The translations under genes were made by a program, and so were the position numbers. This document shows positions 23,905 to 32,069 of a DNA stretch of 51,581 bases, piece by piece. The notes under the pieces are model-generated. The model saw only the letters and a list, made by a program, of their open reading frames with translations. It searched no databases and was not told the DNA's origin. Within the stretch, counting starts at the first letter, position 1, and every line of letters begins with the position of its first letter. Source of the stretch: Bacillota bacterium (GTDB lineage: Bacteria; Bacillota; Sulfobacillia; JAJZYS01; JAILZS01); assembly GCA_023512375.1 (NCBI GenBank), contig JAILZS010000016.1:1-51581 (forward strand), given 5' to 3'.

Positions 23905-24188
23905 GCCTCCCCCTCCCCCCGTAGGCCGCAGCCGGCGAGCGCGGCCAGGGCCGACACCGCCTCGGCCGCGTCCTCTCCCCACGCCTCCACGCGCACGGTG
24001 GCGCCCGCCTCCACGCCCAGCGCCAGCATCTCCAGGACGCTCTTCGCGTCGGCCTCATGCCCCCGGTGCTTCAGCCGCACCTGGGCGCGGAAGCGCGCCG
24101 CGGTGCGGGCGAAGGCGGCGGCCGGGCGGGCGTGGAGGCCGGTGGGAAGGTTGATGGCGATGTCGGTCGTGGCGCGTTCGCCCTCCAT
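23901..24188 (-). CDS. ptsH: PTS phosphocarrier protein HPr
   Basis: The 95-residue HPr-fold protein accepts phosphate from enzyme I on the His of PTGLHARPAAAFA. The regulatory Ser site region KSVLEMLALGVEAG, target of HPr kinase in Bacillota, is also kept. A short, slightly longer than usual C-terminus (GCGLRGEGEA) follows. The ATG at 24188 was chosen over GTG 24203, though neither has a strong ribosome-binding site. Enzyme I is encoded about 1 kb away at 25221-26929 and is frameshifted. No sugar-specific EII is in the window, so the pathway may be regulatory. Confidence 0.88.
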   Translation of the reverse strand: MEGERATTDIAINLPTGLHARPAAAFARTAARFRAQVRLKHRGHEADAKSVLEMLALGVEAGATVRVEAWGEDAAEAVSALAALAGCGLRGEGEA

Positions 24189-24299
24189 CGCCCGCCCCCC
24201 CACTGCCCGGCTGTCGGCCTACCGTTCCACGCCGGGCGATGACGCCCCTGCCGAGCCGCGCGGCCGTCGGCTACACTCGGGGAGACGGGGGGCGGGGCG

Positions 24300-25226
24300 T
24301 TGGAGCGCAGAGCACTCGCGGCGGTGGCGGTCACGCTTCTCGTCTGGTCGAGCGCTTTCGCCGGCATCCGCGCCGGCCTTCGCGCCTACAGCCCCGGCCA
24401 CCTGTTGTTGGCGCGTTTCCTCGTGGCCTCGGCGGCCATGGGCGCCTACGCTTGGGTGGCCCGCATCCCCCTCCCCCCGCGCCACTTGTGGGGGCGCCTC
24501 TGCCTTCTGGGATGGCTCGGCATCACGTTCTACATGTCCGCCCTCACCTTTGGCGAGCGCACCGTACCGGCAGCTCCGGCCGGGTTCGTGGTCGCCTCCT
24601 CACCCGTCGTGTCGGCCCTGTTGGCGTTAGCCTTCCTGGGGGAGAGGCTCGGACCGCGCGCCGTCGCTGGGATCCTCCTCGGCCTCGTGGGCGAAGGGGT
24701 GATCGCCCTGGGGGCGGGGCCCGTCGGGCGCCTGGGTGCCGGCATGGCCCTGGTGGCCGCGGCTGCCGTGGCCACGGCGGCGTTCTTCGTGGCCGAGAAG
24801 CCGCTATTGGTCCGCCACCCGCCAGCGCATGTCACGGCATGGGTGACGTGGGCGGGGACCCTTCCCTTCCTCGTCTTCCTCCCAGGCCTCGTGCGTCAGG
24901 TAGAGGTGGCGCCGGCGGCGGCCACGGCGGCCGTCGTCTACCTGGGCGCGGTGCCGGCGGCGCTGGGGTATGTGACCTGGGGGTACGCGCTCTCCCGTCT
25001 GCCCACGCACCGGGCCATGAGCTTTCTCTACCTCAACCCGGTGCTGGCAGCTGCCATCGCCTGGGTGTGGCTGGGCGAGAGACCCGGATGGGCCACGTGG
25101 GTGGGAGGGGCGGCGGTGCTGGCAGGCGTGGCGCTCGTGCAGGGGCGGCAGCGGGCGCCCCGGGCGGAGGCGGTCGCCCCGGGTGGCGACCTCGCACCGC
25201 CGGCCGCCTCCGGCAGCCGGTCATAG
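24300..25226 (+). CDS. EamA/DMT-family transporter
   Basis: This 308-residue membrane protein has ten predicted helices in two EamA repeats, starting LLVWSSAFAGIRAGLRAYSP in the first and ending LNPVLAAAIAWVWLGERPGW in the second. DMT exporters move amino acids or other metabolites out of the cell; the substrate cannot be read. The start is TTG, divergent from HPr with 111 bases between. The stop overlaps the convergent enzyme I stop by six bases. Confidence 0.9.
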   Translation: MERRALAAVAVTLLVWSSAFAGIRAGLRAYSPGHLLLARFLVASAAMGAYAWVARIPLPPRHLWGRLCLLGWLGITFYMSALTFGERTVPAAPAGFVVASSPVVSALLALAFLGERLGPRAVAGILLGLVGEGVIALGAGPVGRLGAGMALVAAAAVATAAFFVAEKPLLVRHPPAHVTAWVTWAGTLPFLVFLPGLVRQVEVAPAAATAAVVYLGAVPAALGYVTWGYALSRLPTHRAMSFLYLNPVLAAAIAWVWLGERPGWATWVGGAAVLAGVALVQGRQRAPRAEAVAPGGDLAPPAASGSRS

Positions 25227-26929
25227 GCGGGCCAGGAAGGCCTCGGCCCGGCGCCGTACAGCACCTCCGTCCTCGAGGCGCAGGGCGGCGCGTGCCAACG
25301 CCTGCGCTGCCTTTGGGTCGATCCGGGCCAATAGAGCCCGCACGGAGGCCACGCGGGGCGGCGCCACGCTGAGGGAGCGCACCCCCACGCCGATGAGGAG
25401 GGGGATGGCCCAGGGCTCGCCGGCCGCCTCGCCGCACACGCCGATCTCGCGCCGTGCCCGACCCGCGGCGGCGACGGCCGTGGCCACCAGGCGAAGGACC
25501 GCCGGGTGCATGCCGTCGAGCAGGTAGGCGGTGGCGGCCGCGCCGCGATCGGCCGCCAGGGTGTACTGGCCGAGGTCGTTCGTGCCGAGGGAGAAGAAGT
25601 CGGCGGCGGCCGCCAAGCGGGCGACCGAGAGAACGGCGGCCGGCACCTCCAGCATCGCTCCCAGGACGGGGGGACGGACGGCGACGCCCTGGGCGGCCAA
25701 GAGCGCCGCCTGCCCCGCGAGTTCGGCCCGCACGCCGCGCAGCTCCGCCGCCATCCCGACCATGGGGACGAGCAGGCGCAGGTTGGGTGCGCCGGCGGCC
25801 GCGCGCAGCAGCGCGCGCACGAACGGTCGCACCGACTCCGGGCGCGCGAGGGCAGCGCGCACGCCGCGCCGGCCCAGGGCCGGGTTGGGCCCGCTTCCCG
25901 AGGCGCCGTCCACCGCCTCTCCGCCTCCGGGGTCGGGGAGGCGGACCGTAACGGCCTCCGGGCCGAACAGCCGTGCCACGGCAGTGAAGGCGACGGTCAG
26001 CTCCTCCTCGGAGGGAGGAGGGGTCCCGGCCCCCATCCACTCGGTGCGCCACAGCCCCACGCCGCAGGCGCCGGCGTCGCGGGCGCGGTGCGCGTCAGCC
26101 ACGTCGCCGATGTTCGCCTGGAGGAGGACCGCCGTGCCGTCGGCCAGGCGGGCGGGGTCGGACGAGAGGAAACGGCCGTCGCCACGGTCCCCCCCGCCAC
26201 GGGGCGGGGGGGGACGTCCGCCCCGCCCACGCGCACCCAGCCGGCGTCGCCGTCGAGAACGGCATGACGCCCTTCCACCCAGTCGGGCAGGGGCCCCACC
26301 GCTACCACGGTGGGCAGCCCCAGCGACCGCGCGGCGATGACGGCGTGACCGTACGGCCCGCCGCCTTCCAGCACAAGGCCGCGTACGCGGTGCGGGTCGA
26401 GGCGCACCACGTCGGACGGCCCCAGGCCGTCCGCGACGACGATGCAGGGGTCGGCACCCGCCTCCGGCGGGGGCGGAGGGCCCGCCACCAGGAGGCGCTC
26501 CAGGCGGCGCGCCAGATCCCTGAGGTCGTCGGCCCGAGATCGCAGGGTGGGGTCGGACGACGCCTCCAAACGTTCGGCCCACCGTGCCAGGGCGCGCCGC
26601 ACCGCGTCCTGCGCCCTCTCGCCCGCCGCCACGGCCAGGTCCAGCTCCCGCGCGAGGACGGGGTCGGTGACGAGGGCGCGATGGGCGTCCAGGATGGCGG
26701 CCGCTTCGAGCGCCCCGCGCCGGCGCGCGGCCCGCGCCTCCACCTGGAGCTCGCCGTCGGCCCGGCCGAGCGCCCGCGCGAGGCGTGCCCGCTCCCCGTC
26801 GCGGTCGGCCGCGGGCGCAGGGGGGGTGGGCAGGGGCGCCGGCAGGCGAAGGCGCAGCACGCGCCCCTCGGCCCGCCCGGGCACGGCGCCGATGCCGGTG
26901 AACAGCGAGGACGCGGTCGAGTCCGTCAC
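25221..26929 (-). pseudogene. ptsI: PTS enzyme I (phosphoenolpyruvate-protein phosphotransferase), frameshifted
   Basis: Two minus-strand frames together encode a complete enzyme I of about 570 residues. The first (from GTG 26929) has FTGIGAVPGRAEGRV and the active-site His segment GGGPYGHAVIAARSLGLPT. It runs to GGADVPPRPVAGG near 26195. The second resumes at GDRGDGRFLSSDPARLADG and continues through LQANIGDVADAH, MLEVPAAV, FFSLGTNDLGQYTLAADR and the Cys motif IGVCGEAAGEP. The join lies in runs of 7 G and 8 C at about 26189-26218, and one extra base there restores the frame. Such homopolymers suggest a sequencing error, slippage or a real mutation. The start is uncertain because GGGGAG abuts the GTG. 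Confidence 0.8.
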
Positions 26930-26978
26930 CTCCCCTTGCCACGCCGATCGCCCCCATCCTAGCGCCGCCGCGTGGCCG

Positions 26979-27010
26979 TTGACAGGAAGCATAAACATGC
27001 AATAGTATGC
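26979..27010 (+). promoter_or_regulatory. proBA promoter with overlapping imperfect palindrome
   Basis: TTGACA (26979-26984), an 18-base spacer and TAGTAT (27003-27008) precede proB by 30 bases. The spacer and -10 are covered by GCATAAACATG-CAATAGTATGC (26989-27010), an imperfect 22-bp palindrome with GCATA/TATGC ends that could be an operator. Confidence 0.55.
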
Positions 27011-27038
27011 AAGAACCTGGATTCTGGGAGGCCGCGGT

Positions 27039-27842
27039 ATGCGCTTGGTCGTCAAGGTCGGGACTTCCACCGTAGGACGCACGACACCCCCCGACCCGAT
27101 CGCCGCCCTTGCGGGCGAGGTGGCCGCTCTCATGCGGGCCGGCCACCGCGTGGCGGTCTTCTCGTCGGGTGCGGTGTGGGCCGGCCGCCGGGCGGTGGGT
27201 GCGAACCTTCCCCCGGCGGCGGCGGCGGCGGTGGGGCAGCCGCTCGTGTACGCGCGCTGGCGCGACGCCCTGGCGAAGGCGGGGGTGCGCGCCGCCCAGG
27301 TGCTGGTGGACGATCGGCACGTCCGGGATGGCGGCCAGGCCGCCGCCGTGGTCGAGGCCTTGTGGCGGACGGGATTGGTGCCCGTCCTCAACGGCAACGA
27401 CGCCGTGGCGGATCCGGACTCGCCCGTGGCCGACAACGACTCCCTCGCCGCCGCGCTGGCGCTCGCCCTCGGGGCCGACCGCCTCGTGCTCCTCACCGAC
27501 CAGGACGGCTTGTACACGCGCGATCCCCGTTCCGACCCGGACGCCCGCCCCATCCGCCGCCTGACGGCCGCTGGACTGGCCGCCTGCCTGCCCACCCTGG
27601 CGGTGGGCCGCCCCGGGCCGCACGGCCGGGGCGGCATGGCGAGCAAGGCATACGCCGCCTGGCAGGCGGCGCGCGGCGGCGTGGCCACGGTGATCGCCCA
27701 CGGCGCCATGGCCGAGGTTCTGACCGCGGTGTTGGCGGGGGAGGCCGTGGGGACGGCGGTGGAGCCTGCCGGCGCGCGCGACCACCCTCGCGTCCCGGCA
27801 CCCGCTTTCGGTGCGGGATGGGCGGCGTGCGGCGGTGAATGA
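27039..27842 (+). CDS. proB: Glutamate 5-kinase (short, no PUA domain)
   Basis: The 267-residue amino-acid kinase makes gamma-glutamyl phosphate, the first step of proline synthesis. Family motifs are VVKVGTSTVG at the start, VAVFSSGAVWAGRRA, VLNGNDAVADPDSPVADNDS for substrate binding, and LTDQDGLYTRDPRSD near residue 150. It ends where the kinase domain ends; the C-terminal RNA-binding-like PUA domain of many ProB proteins is absent, as in other short forms. GGGAGG lies 7 bases before the ATG. It overlaps proA by 8 bases. Confidence 0.95.
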   Translation: MRLVVKVGTSTVGRTTPPDPIAALAGEVAALMRAGHRVAVFSSGAVWAGRRAVGANLPPAAAAAVGQPLVYARWRDALAKAGVRAAQVLVDDRHVRDGGQAAAVVEALWRTGLVPVLNGNDAVADPDSPVADNDSLAAALALALGADRLVLLTDQDGLYTRDPRSDPDARPIRRLTAAGLAACLPTLAVGRPGPHGRGGMASKAYAAWQAARGGVATVIAHGAMAEVLTAVLAGEAVGTAVEPAGARDHPRVPAPAFGAGWAACGGE

Positions 27843-29148
27843 CGCCTACGAGCGCGCGCGCCAAGCCATCGAGGCGGCGCACGGGGCGAAGGACGCCCTG
27901 GGCGCCGCGTCCGCTTCGACGCGCGACGCCGCCCTCCTGGCGCTGGCGGAGGCGCTGGAGGAGGGGGCGGACGCCTTGCTCGAGGCCAACGCCCGCGACG
28001 TGGAGGCGGCGCGGCGGGGGGGCTTGGCGCCTGCCCTGCTCGGGCGCCTGGGTCTGGACGGGCGGCGGCTGGCAGGGATGGCGGCGCGGGCGCGGGCGGT
28101 GGCCGCCCTCCCCGACCCCCTAGCCCTAGGCGGGGGGGCGCGCATCCTGCCCAGCGGCATCCGACTGGAGGCCCGACGCGTCCCCCTCGGCCTCATCGGC
28201 GTCGTCTACGAGTCGCGCCCCGATGTGACCACCGAGGTGGCCGGCATCGCCCTCAAGGCGGGGAACGCTGCCGTGCTGCGGGGCGGGCGCGAGGCGGAGG
28301 CCACCCAGGGCGTACTGGCCGACATCCTGGCGGGGGCGCTTGGGCGGGTGGGATTACCGTCCGACGCCGTGCGCGTCGTCACCGATGACGCCGAGCGCGG
28401 CGGCTTCAAGGCCATGATGGAGAGCGACCGCTTCGACCTCGTGGTGCCGCGCGGCGGCGCGGGCCTCATCGAGCGCGTGCGGCGGGAGGCGCACGCGCCC
28501 GTGATCGAGACCGGGGTCGGCAACTGCCACGTGTACGTGGACGGCGCCGCCGACCTCGACATGGCCGAGGCCATCGTGGTGGACGCCAAGGTGGACAACC
28601 CGGCCGTGTGCAATGCGGCGGAGACGATCTTGGTGGATGCGGCGCTGGCAGAGGCGGCGCTGCCGCGGCTAGGGCGGGCCCTTGCGGCCCAGGGCGTCCG
28701 TCTTAGGGCCTGCCCCCGCTCCCTCGCCCTCCTGCGCTCGGCGGGTGTGCCCGCCGAGGCGGCGGACGAGGCGGACTGGGGCACGGAGTACCTGGATCTG
28801 GTGGCGGCGGTGCGGGTGGTGGAGGGCGTGGAGGGAGCGGTCGAGCACATTCGGCGCTACGGCACCCGCCACTCCGAAGCCATCGTGACGGACAGCCTGA
28901 CCGCGGCCGAACGCTTCGCCGCCGGCGTGGACGCCGCCGCCGTCTACGTGAACGCCTCCACCCGGTTCACGGACGGCTACGAGTGGGGGCTGGGGGCAGA
29001 GGTGGGTATCAGCACCCAGAAGCTCCACGTGCGGGGACCCGTGGGTCTGGAGGCGCTCACCACGCTCAAGTACGTGGCGGTGGGAAGCGGTCAGGTGCGC
29101 GGGACGGTGGCGCGACGGATGGCGCGCGTTGACAACCAACCCGTGTAG
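27835..29148 (+). CDS. proA: Glutamate-5-semialdehyde dehydrogenase (gamma-glutamyl phosphate reductase)
   Basis: The 437-residue NADPH-dependent enzyme reduces gamma-glutamyl phosphate to glutamate semialdehyde. It shows GVVYESRPDVTTEVAGIALK, the catalytic Cys in KVDNPAVCNAAETILV, and the C-terminal NASTRFTDGYEWGLGAEVG. GTG 27835 overlaps the end of proB, giving translational coupling; GTG 27811 is an alternative. proC is not in the window. The last codons contain the -35 of the next promoter. Confidence 0.96.
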   Translation: MNDAYERARQAIEAAHGAKDALGAASASTRDAALLALAEALEEGADALLEANARDVEAARRGGLAPALLGRLGLDGRRLAGMAARARAVAALPDPLALGGGARILPSGIRLEARRVPLGLIGVVYESRPDVTTEVAGIALKAGNAAVLRGGREAEATQGVLADILAGALGRVGLPSDAVRVVTDDAERGGFKAMMESDRFDLVVPRGGAGLIERVRREAHAPVIETGVGNCHVYVDGAADLDMAEAIVVDAKVDNPAVCNAAETILVDAALAEAALPRLGRALAAQGVRLRACPRSLALLRSAGVPAEAADEADWGTEYLDLVAAVRVVEGVEGAVEHIRRYGTRHSEAIVTDSLTAAERFAAGVDAAAVYVNASTRFTDGYEWGLGAEVGISTQKLHVRGPVGLEALTTLKYVAVGSGQVRGTVARRMARVDNQPV

Positions 29149-29162
29149 TTTACACTGGTTGG
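29129..29162 (+). promoter_or_regulatory. Promoter with a 27-bp palindromic operator between -35 and -10
   Basis: TTGACA (29129-29134), a 16-base spacer and TACACT (29151-29156) lie before the DUF3037-like gene. A near-perfect palindrome, CCAACC-C-GTGTA-GTT-TACAC-T-GGTTGG (29136-29162), fills the spacer and covers the -10. The arms are 12 positions with one mismatch. This is the layout expected for repression by a dimeric regulator; its identity is unknown. The -35 lies inside the proA reading frame. Confidence 0.65.
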
Positions 29163-29178
29163 CGGAAGCGGGGAGGGG

Positions 29179-29556
29179 ATGCCGTTGGCCCGCAAGCGCT
29201 ACCGCTATGCGCCCGTCCGTCACGTGTGGCAGGGGACGGAGCGCAACATCGGCGTCGTGGTGCACGCCCCCGACAGCGGCTTCTTCCGCCTCTCGGTGAT
29301 GGGCCACGGCGATCTCCTACGCAGGTTGCACGACGTGCCGCGCGAGGACGTCGAGCGCCTTGAGGCCGAGATCGCCCACTGGACCGCGCTGGGGCGGGAG
29401 GGCGTGGACCGGCCGGGCCTGCTCGAGACCTTGGCGGCGGAGGCGGGGAGCGTGCGGCTGGGCGCCATCCACGAGGCCACCGCCACCGACCTCAACTGGG
29501 CCGTATTCCACCACTTCTCCGACTTCGCCCACCCGGAGATCGCCGATATCGGCTGA
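29179..29556 (+). CDS. DUF3037-like hypothetical protein
   Basis: The 125-residue product begins KRYRYAPVRHVWQGTERNIG and continues VVVHAPDSGFFRLSVMG. This resembles the opening of DUF3037 proteins (a YxYxxxR..... N(I/V)GV(V/I) pattern), but I am not certain. The rest is helical (LLRRLHDVPREDVERLEAEI) and ends with WAVFHHFSDFAHPEIADIG. No function is known. The ATG abuts GGGGAGGGG; TTG 29185 would have a better 8-base spacing. It stands alone behind a promoter with a strong palindromic operator, so it is probably tightly regulated. Confidence 0.65.
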   Translation: MPLARKRYRYAPVRHVWQGTERNIGVVVHAPDSGFFRLSVMGHGDLLRRLHDVPREDVERLEAEIAHWTALGREGVDRPGLLETLAAEAGSVRLGAIHEATATDLNWAVFHHFSDFAHPEIADIG

Positions 29557-29659
29557 ACGGGTCGACGGCCGTCACAACATCGTCACGGCCCTGCCACAGA
29601 TGGGACACATCGCCCCCCTACCATGGCTTCCGTACAGGGCATTCGCCCCGAAGGGAGCG

Positions 29660-29911
29660 ATGGGCGTGGAGGTGCGGCCGTTGGAGGGCGCCGGGCCGTG
29701 GAGCCTGGTCGAGGTGGCCGACGCCGCGGGCGTGCGCTACGACACCGTGTACCGCGACATCCGCACGGGCATCCTGGCGGCGCGCCGGCTGGCGTGGGGA
29801 GGGGGGCGCATCCGCTACCTGGTGACGGCAGAAGGTCTACGGCACAGCGCCCGCCCCTGCTACCGGCGGGCAGCCGCGGGTGTGCGTCCGGGGCGCGGCA
29901 CCGCTGTTTGA
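29660..29911 (+). CDS. Small HTH (excisionase/MerR-like) DNA-binding protein
   Basis: The 83-residue protein has a central helix-turn-helix of excisionase/MerR type: WSLVEVADAAGVRYDTVYRD, then IRTGILAARRL followed by a wing (GGGRIRYLVTAEG). A basic C-terminal tail follows. Such proteins bind DNA as plasmid or phage excisionases or as small regulators. No integrase is nearby. GTG 29666 gives better spacing from AAGGGAG than ATG 29660. TACCAT at 29619-29624 may be its -10. A strong hairpin follows it. Confidence 0.65.
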   Translation: MGVEVRPLEGAGPWSLVEVADAAGVRYDTVYRDIRTGILAARRLAWGGGRIRYLVTAEGLRHSARPCYRRAAAGVRPGRGTAV

Positions 29912-29932
29912 CGGCAGACGGAGGGTGCGAAC

Positions 29933-29963
29933 GGACATCCCCCGCCGGACGCGGGGGATGTCC
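29933..29963. terminator. Perfect 13-bp hairpin between convergent genes
   Basis: GGACATCCCCCGC-CGGAC-GCGGGGGATGTCC forms a perfect 13-bp stem with a 5-base loop between the HTH gene (+) and the AT-hook gene (-). A pyrimidine-rich TCGTTCTTC follows on the + strand. It is probably a bidirectional transcription terminator, although no pure T-run is present. Confidence 0.7.
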
Positions 29964-29987
29964 TCGTTCTTCGAGCTTGTGCCGCAG

Positions 29988-30212
29988 CTATTCGGCCGCG
30001 GCGCTGCGCGGCGGCCGACCGCGCCGACGGCCCGCGGCCGGGGCGGGGGCGGCGGCGCGCATGGTGCGGCGCCGACGGCGGCGCGGTGCCTCCTCGATGC
30101 TCTCGACCAGACTGGCCGCGCGCCGGTAGGCGCGCGCCAGGTCGGCCTGGTCCACGGCTTCAAACTCTTCGGCGATGGTGTTCAGGATGGTTTGGACCTC
30201 GGCCTTCGTCAC
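29988..30212 (-). CDS. Small AT-hook-like basic protein
   Basis: The 74-residue product has an acidic-helical N-terminal half (VTKAEVQTILNTIAEEFEAV, then DQADLARAYRRAASLVESIE). The very basic C-terminus contains RRRRRRT and later GRRRGRPPRSA, a classical AT-hook core (RGRP flanked by Arg). It is probably a small nucleic-acid-binding protein, perhaps nucleoid-associated. GTG 30212 is chosen because GGGGGAA lies about 6 bases upstream and the frame before it has no protein-like composition. Convergent with the HTH gene across a strong hairpin. Confidence 0.65.
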   Translation of the reverse strand: MTKAEVQTILNTIAEEFEAVDQADLARAYRRAASLVESIEEAPRRRRRRTMRAAAPAPAAGRRRGRPPRSAAAE

Positions 30213-30508
30213 TCGAATTCCCCCACAATGCGTTTGGTTACGGTGACCGTTACGTGCTTCGTCGCTAACGCATGGCTTCCTGCCGCGTTGGCGAAGAAAT
30301 CCATGGCGAACGCGTATTTCCGCCATGTCCGGCGCGTGTCCCCGCATGGTGCACGGCGCCATGCTGTGCACGCCGCCCACAGAGTTGGCGGGCGGGCGCA
30401 GTCGGCGAGTGACGCCGTGCGTCGAGCATATTTTTGCCGAACGGGCACGAGCCCAGGCGGGGCGGCGGGCGAGACCGGCGCGGCAGCGCGGCCGCCGGCC
30501 GTCGTTCC
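30213..30508. other. Intergenic region with short palindromes
   Basis: No gene is seen. GTTACGGTGACCGTTAC (30237-30253) combines a GTTAC direct repeat with the odd palindrome ACGGT-G-ACCGT and may be an operator for the AT-hook gene. GACGC-CGT-GCGTC (30411-30423), followed by ATTTTT, resembles a weak plus-strand terminator ahead of the rpmG promoter. Confidence 0.35.
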
Positions 30509-30537
30509 TTGACACCCGCTCTTGTGCCCAGTACCAT
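30509..30537 (+). promoter_or_regulatory. rpmG/trnW promoter
   Basis: TTGACA (30509-30514), a 17-base spacer and TACCAT (30532-30537) form a good sigma-A promoter 27 bases before rpmG. It probably drives rpmG, tRNA-Trp, secE and nusG. Confidence 0.75.
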
Positions 30538-30564
30538 GGGTAGGCGGCGGGAGGAGGCGGAGCT

Positions 30565-30714
30565 ATGCGCACCATCATCACGTTGGCCTGCACCCAGTGC
30601 CAGGAGCGTAACTACACGACGACGAAGAACAAGAAGAACGACAGCCAGCGCCTGGAGCTCAGGAAGTTCTGCCCGACGTGCGGGCAGCACCGCCTTCACC
30701 GCGAGACCCGGTAG
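30565..30714 (+). CDS. rpmG: 50S ribosomal protein L33 (zinc-ribbon form)
   Basis: The 49-residue protein starts [20 protein letters not shown] and has two CxxC pairs (CTQC and CPTC), so it is the zinc-binding C+ type of L33. It is a component of the large subunit near the E site. GGAGGAGGCGG precedes the ATG. Its place before tRNA-Trp, secE and nusG is standard in Bacillota. Confidence 0.97.
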   Translation: MRTIITLACTQCQERNYTTTKNKKNDSQRLELRKFCPTCGQHRLHRETR

Positions 30715-30735
30715 GGCGTATGCCCCAAGCTTTGC

Positions 30736-30813
30736 AGGGCCGTAGCTCATAATTGGTAGAGCAGCGGACTCCAAATCCGCCGGTTGGGGGTTCGAGTCCC
30801 TCCGGCCCTGCCA
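30736..30813 (+). tRNA. trnW: tRNA-Trp (CCA anticodon)
   Basis: A full cloverleaf is visible: acceptor AGGGCCG/CGGCCCT, D-arm GCTC...GAGC, anticodon loop CTCCAAA with CCA at 30771-30773, and T-loop TTCGAGT. The 3' CCA is encoded. It sits between rpmG and secE, as in many Bacillota. Confidence 0.97.
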
Positions 30814-30835
30814 TCTTTGTCGAGGTGGGACACCG

Positions 30836-31042
30836 TTGGAAGCAGCCACGATGGCGCCGGTGGAACGCACCGCCAAGTACGTGCGCGACGTGCAGGCGGA
30901 GATGCGCAAGGTGGTCTGGCCAACGCGCCAGCAGCTGGTGGCGTACACGCTGGCGCTGATCTCGAGCGTCGTCGTGGGGGCGCTGTTCCTCTACCTGTGC
31001 GACGTGGTGTTCCACTTCGGCCTCGGGTTCGTGGTCGGCTGA
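30836..31042 (+). CDS. secE: Preprotein translocase subunit SecE
   Basis: The short 68-residue single-span SecE has the conserved amphipathic segment YVRDVQAEMRKVVWPTRQQL followed by one transmembrane helix (LALISSVVVGALFLYLC). It clamps SecY in the plasma membrane. TTG 30836 has GAGGTGGG 6 bases upstream; ATG 30851 is a reasonable alternative with GGAAG. It precedes nusG by 22 bases. Confidence 0.93.
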   Translation: MEAATMAPVERTAKYVRDVQAEMRKVVWPTRQQLVAYTLALISSVVVGALFLYLCDVVFHFGLGFVVG

Positions 31043-31064
31043 CGAGGCAGTCTGGAGGTCCAGC

Positions 31065-31607
31065 ATGGAGGCTCGCGAGCCGGGGCGGCGGTGGTACGTG
31101 ATCCACACCTACTCCGGGTACGAGAACAAAGTGAAGGCGAACCTCGAAAAACGCGTGCAGTCCATGCACATGGAGGATAAGATCTTCCAGGTGCTCGTGC
31201 CGACCGAGGAAGAGGTCGAGTTCAAGGACGGCAAGCGGCGGCGGGTGCGCAAGAAGATCTTCCCCGGCTACGTCATGGTGGAGATGATCAACACCGACGA
31301 GTCGTGGTACGTCGTGCGCAACACGCCAGGTGTCACGGGATTTGTCTCGTCCGGGAGCCGGCCGGTTCCTCTGCAGGAGCGCGAAGTGCGTGCCATCCTG
31401 CGGCAGATGGGCCTTGTGGCCGAGCGACCGCGTACCGACGTGGCCGTGGGGCAGCCCATCAAGGTGATCACGGGGCCGTTCTCCGGCTTCGGAGGTGTGG
31501 TGGAGGAGGTGCACGCGGAGCGCGGGAAGCTGCGCGTGCGCATCAACATGTTCGGGCGCGAGACCCCCGTGGAGCTCGATTTCGAGCAGATCGCGGTGGA
31601 GGAGTAG
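31065..31607 (+). CDS. nusG: Transcription termination/antitermination factor NusG
   Basis: The 180-residue protein has the NGN domain (RRWYVIHTYSGYENKVKANL to about residue 110) and a C-terminal KOW domain (VGQPIKVITGPFSGFGGVVE). It binds RNA polymerase, affecting pausing, Rho termination and coupling to ribosomal S10, whose gene is also in this window. Standard length and position. Confidence 0.98.
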   Translation: MEAREPGRRWYVIHTYSGYENKVKANLEKRVQSMHMEDKIFQVLVPTEEEVEFKDGKRRRVRKKIFPGYVMVEMINTDESWYVVRNTPGVTGFVSSGSRPVPLQEREVRAILRQMGLVAERPRTDVAVGQPIKVITGPFSGFGGVVEEVHAERGKLRVRINMFGRETPVELDFEQIAVEE

Positions 31608-31633
31608 CGCGCCGGCGCGGGAGGTAGGACGGG

Positions 31634-32056
31634 ATGGCCAAGAAGGTCGTGGCCCAGGTGAAGCTCCAGATCCAGGCGGGCAAGGCGACGCCGGCACCCC
31701 CCGTCGGCAGCGCCCTCGGCCCCCTCGGCATCAACATCATGGCGTTCTGCAAGGAGTACAACGAGCGCACCGCGAGCCAGGCCGGCACGGTGGTGCCGGC
31801 GGTGATCACGGTGTACGACGACCGCTCCTTCACGTTCGTGACGAAGACCCCGCCCACCTCGGTGCTGCTCCTCAAGGCGGCGGGATTGGAGAAGGGGTCG
31901 GCCAAGCCCCACAAGGACAAGGTGGGGCGGATCAGCCGCGAGAAGGTGCGCGAGGTGGCCCAGACGAAGCTGGCCGACCTGGGTGGGGTGGACCTGGAGG
32001 CGGCCGTGCGCATGGTCGAGGGGACCGCCCGTTCCATGGGGATCGAGATCGCGTAG
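31634..32056 (+). CDS. rplK: 50S ribosomal protein L11
   Basis: The 140-residue L11 has the N-terminal [20 protein letters not shown] (thiopeptide-binding domain) and the C-terminal rRNA-binding part ([20 protein letters not shown]). It forms the GTPase-associated centre with 23S rRNA. It is preceded by GGGAGGTAGG and followed by rplA after 13 bases. Confidence 0.98.
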   Translation: MAKKVVAQVKLQIQAGKATPAPPVGSALGPLGINIMAFCKEYNERTASQAGTVVPAVITVYDDRSFTFVTKTPPTSVLLLKAAGLEKGSAKPHKDKVGRISREKVREVAQTKLADLGGVDLEAAVRMVEGTARSMGIEIA

Positions 32057-32069
32057 GGGGAGGACGGCC

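Noticed and set aside
29149-30564. CRISPR array or mobile island suggested by several palindromes
   Set aside because: The palindromes differ from one another in sequence and spacing, with no repeat-spacer periodicity and no cas, integrase or transposase genes.
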